The notes under the pieces: generated by a model
The model's input: only the letters and a program-made list of their open reading frames with translations
What the model was told of the DNA's origin: nothing
Database searches by the model: none
Assembly (NCBI GenBank): GCA_021812825.1
Contig: JAKAMO010000084.1
Location: forward strand, 1 to 11,150
Direction: 5' to 3'
Length of the DNA stretch: 11,150 bases
Source of the DNA: a bacterium
GTDB lineage: Bacteria > Elusimicrobiota > Elusimicrobia > Elusimicrobiales > UBA9959
Made by a program: the position numbers and the translations under genes
Shown: positions 5,822 through 11,150 of the stretch, in pieces
Numbering within the stretch: position 1 is the stretch's first letter
How the letters are laid out: every line of letters starts with the position of its first letter

Positions 5822-6751
5822 TCAGAACTGCGCCCAGACCCCGAAGCGATGGATATTCCCCAGGTCCCCGAAAGGCAGGAAGGCATAATCCACGCCCAGC
5901 CCCTGGACCTTGACCCCGAACCCCAGGCTCAGTCCCACGGCCGAACCCAGATTGGCCGTGTCGTAGCCGAACTTGTAGCCGCAGCGCAGGGCCAGCGCGT
6001 CGCGGAACCAGTACTCGGCGCCGAGCGAGGGATAGAACTTCTCGTCGTTCAGATACTCGTTTATCTCCACCGCGGCCCGCAGCCTGTCCGAGACGCGGTA
6101 GGCGCCGCCGGCGCGGATGCTGACCGGCAGCGGGTCCGACTCATCGACGAACTTCATCTTCGTGCCGAGGTTCTGCACCGCCAGCGAAAGGTCCATCTTC
6201 CCGGTGGCCCGGTAGATGGCGCCGGCGTCCAGAGCGAAAGCGGCCGCGGTCTTGTCGTCTATCGCCGAACGGATGAACTTCAGAGAGAACCCGCCGTCCA
6301 TGTTCGGCAGCATTTCTGGCGAGAAGTCCTTCTTGGCGTAGGAGAGGGTCACGGCCATATCGCTGGCGTCGAAAGTCCCCAGCTCGGGCACCGAACCCGC
6401 CGTATCGGTAAGCCCCCGCTTCTCTATGCCGCCCACGGTCATGAAGGTGACCCCGAGGCCGAAGCGGTCGTCCTTCAGGTCGCCCGTGTAGGAAAGGTTC
6501 CCCATCTTGGCGTCCTGCAGGTAGGTACTGAAGTCGAGCGCGGCCTCCTGCTTATCGGACCTGGCCAGGCCGGCCGGATTTACGAAGACCGAGCCGGAAT
6601 CGTCTGCCATCGCGCTGTACGCGCCGCCGAGGGCCACCGCCCGCGGGCTCATGGCCACCTTGAGGAAAGGCGCCGCCGTAGTGCCGGGGCCCGAAGCCGA
6701 GGCCAGAGCGGGGAACGCGGCCACCAGCAGCGTTAAAATGGATTTTCTCAT
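5822..6751 (-). CDS. PorV/PorQ-family outer-membrane beta-barrel protein
   Basis: The 309-residue protein starts with a signal peptide (MRK, hydrophobic core, likely cleavage after ASA at residue 19). Next comes the PorV/PorQ signature: GTTAAPFLKVAMSPRAVALGG (23-43) with the ADDSGSVFVNPAGLA block (50-63). The rest alternates polar and hydrophobic residues in strand-like stretches with Gly and aromatic residues, including SLAVQNLGTKMKF, RAGGAYRVSDRL and SLGAEYWFRDALALRCGYKF, and ends in WAQF. A terminal Phe is typical of barrels inserted by the BAM machinery. The family is FadL-like; in Bacteroidota, PorV is the outer-membrane acceptor that carries type IX cargo, but many relatives elsewhere have unknown roles. 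The start is supported by GAGAGGT at 6764-6758, six bases from the ATG. It lies 73 bases downstream of the large cargo-like gene on the same strand and probably shares its transcript. Family assignment is firm; the secretion role is inferred. Confidence 0.9.
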   Translation of the reverse strand: MRKSILTLLVAAFPALASASGPGTTAAPFLKVAMSPRAVALGGAYSAMADDSGSVFVNPAGLARSDKQEAALDFSTYLQDAKMGNLSYTGDLKDDRFGLGVTFMTVGGIEKRGLTDTAGSVPELGTFDASDMAVTLSYAKKDFSPEMLPNMDGGFSLKFIRSAIDDKTAAAFALDAGAIYRATGKMDLSLAVQNLGTKMKFVDESDPLPVSIRAGGAYRVSDRLRAAVEINEYLNDEKFYPSLGAEYWFRDALALRCGYKFGYDTANLGSAVGLSLGFGVKVQGLGVDYAFLPFGDLGNIHRFGVWAQF

Positions 6752-6793
6752 ATAGTTACCTCTCGAAAACTCTACTGAAAACCACGGCGTCGC

Positions 6794-6818
6794 CCGGGGC
6801 CGCGCACGGCGGCCCCGG
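6794..6818 (-). repeat. GC-rich intercistronic hairpin between the large secreted protein gene and the PorV-like gene
   Basis: CCGGGGCCGC (6794-6803) pairs exactly with GCGGCCCCGG (6809-6818) around a 5-nt loop. It starts seven bases after the stop of the upstream minus-strand gene. On the minus strand a short TTTT follows only about 13 bases later, so it is not a clean intrinsic terminator. It could cause partial termination or protect the upstream message and so set different amounts of the two proteins. Confidence 0.6.
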
Positions 6819-6824
6819 AGGCCG

Positions 6825-9800
6825 TCACTTGATTATCGCCATCTTATGGGCCCTCGTGCCCAGCTTCTTGCCGTCCAGATAGGTCAGCATGAAATAGACA
6901 CCGGAGGCGCACTTCTGGTTATTATCGTTCCTGCCGTCCCACTCCGAGTAGTAGATCTGGCCGCCGGCGCGCGTGCCTTCGTCTATCGTGCGCACCTTCT
7001 CTCCGGCCAGGTCATAGATGACGAACTTCAGGCCGCCCGACTTGCCGGCGGGCAGGTTGTACTTGATCACGGTGCCTTCCGTCGGATACGGGTTCGCTAT
7101 GCCCGAACCGCCCACGTCGGAGCTGAGCGTGACGTTCTTGCTCTTCAGGTTGAACGGGTTAGGCAAGTTGACCACCTCGTACGCGGAGCTGTACGCGGCG
7201 GTGCCGGTCGGCGGGTTCGCGGTGAACACCGCGAACCGGCCGCTCTGCGACGTGCCAGCTGCGGACGGAACGTAGCGGCCGTTCACTACGGCGCTCATGC
7301 CGAAGCGCTTGCGGCCCAGCGGCGTGGTCACGCCGCCGATACCCTCCGTGGCGTTGGAGAGGCTGGCGACGTCCACGCTGAGCACTCCCAGCATCGGGTC
7401 GGTGGTGTAATTGCCGGGAACTTCCTTCCAGGAACCGGATGCGGCGTCGTACTGGTAGATGCGCAGGGCCTGCGAGGCTCCGGCGCCCTTCTCCTTGTCG
7501 TACTTCAGCGTCAGCGTGAACGGCTTGTTGGCCGAGGCGTTGGAGAGGTCCATATTATAGACCTCCGAGGCCATCAGCCCCTGTATAGCGTCGGAGATGG
7601 TCAGGCTGCCCTTGTCCGTTTTGACCGTGCGCACCGAAGGCAGCGCGCTGAAGAAGCCGCCTACCAGGTTGGAGTAGTCGGTGGTCTCGGTCGTGGTGGA
7701 GTAGGACAGGGCTCCGGGGTCCAGCTCGAGGCCGGAATATTCCTCGGTCTCCTTGTCCATCTGTATCTCTCCGCCGGCCAGCGACTCCTGTTGTATGTAC
7801 TGCTCGGTCTTGGCGTTGCTGACCTGGTCGTAGACGAACTCCTTCTCCATCTTGCTGCCGCCGTCGCCGGCCGTGACCTTCACGGTATAGTACTGCTGGC
7901 TGCTGCTGACAGTGAACTGGCCCAGGTAGGTGCGGTTCGGCCCGGGGACGAGCGCCAGCGTTACCGCGCTGGACGGGTCGTACGACTGGCCCGGATTGTA
8001 GCTGCAACTAGGCGCCGTGATCAGCTGCTTGGGCGACTTTATCGTCACATCCACCTTGTTGACCGAATCGGCGGACCTGCGCACCTTTATGGTTATCTGC
8101 GGCGGTATGTCCTTCAGCGTGATATCGCTCATCGCGGTAGTGCCGTCCTCCGCGGTCACCTCCGTGACCTCGGGCAGCTTGCCCTCGTAGAACACGGACA
8201 CCTTGTAGATGTGCCCCGGTACCGCGCCGGTGATCTCGAAGTTGCCGGACCCGTCGGTCTGCACCTCGGTCTTGGGCAGGTAGTCGGTGGGGTGGTCCAC
8301 GTTATAAGTCTCGTCGTAGGAGACCACCCGCACTCCGGACTTCGTCAGCTGGGTCGGGAACTTGCTGAGGAAGATCCTGCCGGTTATCTTGGAGTCGGAA
8401 GGCAGCAGGTACATCGCGAAGGAGCGCGAGTCGTTCGCGGCCAGGCTGGTCTTCACCCCGGAGGTGACGTAGCCGTTGCGCGTCACCTCCATGCGGTAGA
8501 TGCCCACCGGCAGGCTGGAGAAGGAGAACGCTCCGGAGGAGTCCGTCAGCGTGAACTTCTCCACGGTGCGGTGCTTCAGGTAGACGCGGGCGCCCTCCAG
8601 CGCCGCGCCGGTAGAGCTGCTCTTCACCACGCCGGAGATACCGGCCGTCACGACGTCCTGCACGTCGAAGTCGAACGCGTAGTCGGAGTTGCCCGGCAGG
8701 GATATCTCCTTGGCTACCGGCGGATAGTTCGGGTTGGCGAACACTGCCGTATAGCGGCCTGGAGGCATTCCCCAGACGCCGTAACTGAGTGGATGGCTCT
8801 CCAGGTAACTGTGCATCGCGGCCTTGTCGCGGCCCTGCAGGGCGGACCAGAACTGCGGGAAGTCGGTCCCGGAAGGCAGGCCGTTGGTGAAGCCGCGCAG
8901 GTCGCCTGCCGAGTCGTACAGCATCACGGCCGGGATCAGCGGGAACAGCTCGTTGAAGTTGTCGAAGAAGCGGTCCATGTCCGCGTCGGTGAACACCTTG
9001 GCGCCGTGCACCGTGCCGGAGATGCGCTCCTGGCCCACCGAGCCGAGTATGTTGACGGCTATGGGCTGGGCCGCCGTGCCGACGTTCGGATTGGTCTCCG
9101 ACCGCTGCACCGCCACCCCCTTGACCCGGCCGATGAAGTTGCCGAACTGGGTGTAGCTTACAGGGGAGCCGCCGCCACCGCCGCCGTCGCCGGGGTTGTA
9201 CCGGGAAGCCTCCATAAGGTAGAAGTCGTACTGCCCGGGGGCCATGTACTTGGTGCTCCAGCCGGTGCTGGTGCTGTACTCGAAGACGTTGTCGACGTCC
9301 TTCTCGAAGAACAGTTCCGTCACGGTCTTCTGGTTCATCTCGGTGCCGGAGGGCACTCCGACTATGACGTAATTCCAGCTGGAAGTGGAGATGTCCGGCA
9401 GGCCGAAGATCTGGGGCTGTACGGCCAGGCCGTCCTCCAGCTGCAGCTGGACCTCGGTGGTCTTGCCGGCCGTCACCGTGACCTCGGGAGAGCCGGACAG
9501 CGCCCACGTGAAGGAGGTCCCGTAGGACCGCAGCGTCAGATCGTAGATACCGGGCGCGATATTAGGGAACTCGAACTCGCCGTACTCGTCCAGGCCCTTG
9601 CCGTCGCTGACGTCCACGTTGACTCCGTTGATCTGGATGTCCGCGTAATAACTGGAGCCGGACGGCTTGAAGCTGGTCCCGTCCGGCATCTTCAGCATTC
9701 CGTGCAGGCCTCCGGACTTGACCACCTGCAGGTCCTGGCGCACCGTATCGGTGGAGGCCAGGTCGAAGGCCGAATCGAAGGAGCTCGCCTTGCCCCAGGC

Positions 9801-11150
9801 GGTGGAGAAGATGATGGGCCGGTAGGAAAAGCCCGTCGACAGCACTATCGAATACGTGGTGGTATTAGTAACGAGAGTGCCTGCCAGCGAGGCGAAGCCC
9901 ATCTGCTGGTTGCCGCAGTTGCCGTTGTTGCACTCCTGCTGGGCCATTATCGTCAGCGGCGACGAAGTGGAGATGACCAGCGGGTTGTCCGCCGTGACGG
10001 TATATGTGGTGATGAAGGTCACCTGCCCCCACAGCCTGCCGGCGGAGTTGGAGTTCTGCGGCACGATGTTGAAGGCGATGTTGTTCGCGCTCTGGCACCT
10101 GCCCAGGTTGTCCAGCACCCAGACGCGGCCGGGCCGGCACGGGTTGCCGGCAGGCTGGGACGGCGCCGTCGCGCCCTGCGACGAAATGACCACGCGCACG
10201 TTGTCGTCCATCGTGCTGTAGTTGTTCCCCTCGTTGAGCGAGCGGCGGCCGCCGACGAAGTCGGCATCCAGCCGCGCGTTGCCGTCCGTGAGGCCGGTCA
10301 CCACGAAACTGCCGTCGGCCTTGGTGCGCACCTTGGCGTCCGAACGGATACCGAGGCTGCCGCCCCAGGCGCTGTAGCGGTAGGAGTCCGCGCCCTGCGA
10401 ATATGTCTGCCAGTCGGGGTTCACGAAGATGGTGGCGTTCGGCATGGGCATGCCGTTGTACTTAAGCACGCCGGTAAGAGTGTAGGTGGCCAGGTTCAGC
10501 GAGAAGTCCCTCATCAGCGGGGCCGGCACGGTGCCGGGCGGTGGAGCCTCTATCGCCATGCCGCCGTAGCCGCTCTCGTAGCCGGCCTTGCCCACGTTCA
10601 GGCTGTAATTCTCGTTCCCGTTGGAGCAGGAACCGTCGAAGTTGATAACGCCGGTGCAGGTCACGTACGGGACATTGTAGAACGCATAGCGGCCGCCGGC
10701 GTCGGTAAGGGTCTCCTTGCTGAAGGCCGGGTTACAGGTGGAGTTCGGAGGAACTCCGGAGCAGACTATCCGCTCGAGCCTTACGCGGGCCCCGTCCAGC
10801 GGCGAGTAGTTGAGGTCGGTGACCAGGCCGGTAAGGGTAGGCGGCACCGTGGAACCGCCCACGTCGAACGAGCCGGTCAGCTGAGTGGCCGCGGACATGT
10901 CGGCGTCGTAGGAGGCCGTAGCGGGGAACGCGCCGGTCATGAAGATCTGCAGCACCTTGTTGCGAGACGGGATGCTGACGGCCATGCCGTAGACGCCGTC
11001 GGACGCAGGCGGCAGGTTGTATACCTGCATCGTGCCGGCCGTATCGGTGGCCCTGATCACGCCGTAGCCGACACGCTCGCCGGTCTGGTTGATGAACACC
11101 TCTCCCATCACGTACTCGCCGGACACAATGCCGGAGAGGTTGAGGGTCAT
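6825..11150 (-). CDS. Large secreted multidomain protein with carboxypeptidase-regulatory-like repeats and FlgD-Ig/type IX-like C-terminal domain (5' end outside window)
   Basis: At least 1441 residues are encoded, and the frame is open to the right edge. The ATG at the very edge is unlikely to be the start, because no signal peptide follows and residue 1 is already inside a beta domain. Residue numbers count from that edge. CarboxypepD_reg/Cna-B-like modules recur at about 105-178, 222-298, 481-570, 836-915 and 921-1000; the best is ISGVVKSSSTG (838-848) to RNGYVTSG (891-898). Cys pairs (130/139, 165/175, 338/352, 407/412) suggest disulphides outside the cytoplasm. Residues 656-661 are a six-Gly linker. 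A ZU5-like region (about 1139-1310) precedes a C-terminal domain (about 1325-1441) with NLPNPFN, VIYDLAGEKVRTI, WDGRNDNNQ, ASGVYF and a basic end, RAHKMAIIK. This resembles FlgD-Ig and type A C-terminal domains of type IX cargo. A surface or extracellular structural or adhesive role is likely; no catalytic motif is seen. Confidence 0.87.
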   Translation of the reverse strand: MTLNLSGIVSGEYVMGEVFINQTGERVGYGVIRATDTAGTMQVYNLPPASDGVYGMAVSIPSRNKVLQIFMTGAFPATASYDADMSAATQLTGSFDVGGSTVPPTLTGLVTDLNYSPLDGARVRLERIVCSGVPPNSTCNPAFSKETLTDAGGRYAFYNVPYVTCTGVINFDGSCSNGNENYSLNVGKAGYESGYGGMAIEAPPPGTVPAPLMRDFSLNLATYTLTGVLKYNGMPMPNATIFVNPDWQTYSQGADSYRYSAWGGSLGIRSDAKVRTKADGSFVVTGLTDGNARLDADFVGGRRSLNEGNNYSTMDDNVRVVISSQGATAPSQPAGNPCRPGRVWVLDNLGRCQSANNIAFNIVPQNSNSAGRLWGQVTFITTYTVTADNPLVISTSSPLTIMAQQECNNGNCGNQQMGFASLAGTLVTNTTTYSIVLSTGFSYRPIIFSTAWGKASSFDSAFDLASTDTVRQDLQVVKSGGLHGMLKMPDGTSFKPSGSSYYADIQINGVNVDVSDGKGLDEYGEFEFPNIAPGIYDLTLRSYGTSFTWALSGSPEVTVTAGKTTEVQLQLEDGLAVQPQIFGLPDISTSSWNYVIVGVPSGTEMNQKTVTELFFEKDVDNVFEYSTSTGWSTKYMAPGQYDFYLMEASRYNPGDGGGGGGSPVSYTQFGNFIGRVKGVAVQRSETNPNVGTAAQPIAVNILGSVGQERISGTVHGAKVFTDADMDRFFDNFNELFPLIPAVMLYDSAGDLRGFTNGLPSGTDFPQFWSALQGRDKAAMHSYLESHPLSYGVWGMPPGRYTAVFANPNYPPVAKEISLPGNSDYAFDFDVQDVVTAGISGVVKSSSTGAALEGARVYLKHRTVEKFTLTDSSGAFSFSSLPVGIYRMEVTRNGYVTSGVKTSLAANDSRSFAMYLLPSDSKITGRIFLSKFPTQLTKSGVRVVSYDETYNVDHPTDYLPKTEVQTDGSGNFEITGAVPGHIYKVSVFYEGKLPEVTEVTAEDGTTAMSDITLKDIPPQITIKVRRSADSVNKVDVTIKSPKQLITAPSCSYNPGQSYDPSSAVTLALVPGPNRTYLGQFTVSSSQQYYTVKVTAGDGGSKMEKEFVYDQVSNAKTEQYIQQESLAGGEIQMDKETEEYSGLELDPGALSYSTTTETTDYSNLVGGFFSALPSVRTVKTDKGSLTISDAIQGLMASEVYNMDLSNASANKPFTLTLKYDKEKGAGASQALRIYQYDAASGSWKEVPGNYTTDPMLGVLSVDVASLSNATEGIGGVTTPLGRKRFGMSAVVNGRYVPSAAGTSQSGRFAVFTANPPTGTAAYSSAYEVVNLPNPFNLKSKNVTLSSDVGGSGIANPYPTEGTVIKYNLPAGKSGGLKFVIYDLAGEKVRTIDEGTRAGGQIYYSEWDGRNDNNQKCASGVYFMLTYLDGKKLGTRAHKMAIIK
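9168..9185 (-). repeat. Glycine-codon tract in the large secreted protein
   Basis: Six consecutive Gly codons (five GGC and one GGT on the minus strand) encode residues 656-661, a flexible linker between modules. It is a short imperfect trinucleotide repeat and could vary in length by slippage without shifting the frame. Confidence 0.7.

Noticed and set aside
5849..6736. 295-codon plus-strand frame opposite the PorV-like gene
   Set aside because: Antisense shadow: no recognisable motif, while the minus strand encodes a signal peptide and the PorV signature.
8302..9507. 401-codon minus-strand frame inside the large secreted protein gene
   Set aside because: Out-of-frame shadow with Arg/Gly/Pro-rich sequence; the main frame has coherent beta domains through the same stretch.
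11148..11150. ATG at the right edge as the true start of the large protein
   Set aside because: No signal peptide follows, and a beta-domain sequence begins at once, so the gene almost certainly continues beyond the window.

Overview
The window is a GC-rich (about 60% or more by eye) bacterial chromosome segment with ordinary, tightly packed genes and no mobile element, CRISPR array, tRNA or rRNA that I could recognise. A PorV/PorQ-type outer-membrane barrel and a very large secreted beta-rich protein imply a diderm envelope. The combination of PorV-like barrel, a FlgD-Ig/type IX-like C-terminal domain, repeated carboxypeptidase-regulatory-like domains and frequent ATA isoleucine codons in a GC-rich genome suggests an uncultivated diderm lineage such as Elusimicrobiota or a relative of the FCB group. 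This is an impression from memory, not a search result.

Left part (1-1051): the first 77 bases hold the 5' end of a minus-strand nusB. It is divergent, across a 141-bp regulatory gap, from a plus-strand slipin (stomatin/SPFH-band 7) gene. The slipin is a single-gene unit closed by a strong intrinsic terminator at 994-1040.

Middle part (1052-5761): a compact plus-strand run of hemW (radical SAM haem chaperone), valS (valyl-tRNA synthetase), a 96-residue single-span membrane protein starting at GTG, and a 207-residue protein with a signal peptide and three membrane spans. The last three genes are translationally coupled by 4-nt and 8-nt overlaps. The two membrane proteins have no recognised function. 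A 19-bp perfect hairpin at 5765-5805 ends this operon and, read from the other strand, also ends the converging operon.

Right part (5822-11150): two minus-strand genes, transcribed right to left. First is a gene for an extracellular protein of at least 1441 residues, whose 5' end lies outside the window. It has about five Ig-like/carboxypeptidase-regulatory-like modules and ends in a FlgD-Ig/type IX-like C-terminal domain. A 73-bp gap follows, then a PorV/PorQ-family outer-membrane protein. In characterised type IX secretion, PorV binds cargo C-terminal domains, so the pairing may be a cargo next to its outer-membrane acceptor. That is inference; no core secretion genes are visible here.

The most interesting items are this barrel/cargo pair and the undescribed two-gene membrane module behind valS. 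I see no convincing evidence of a wholly new system.
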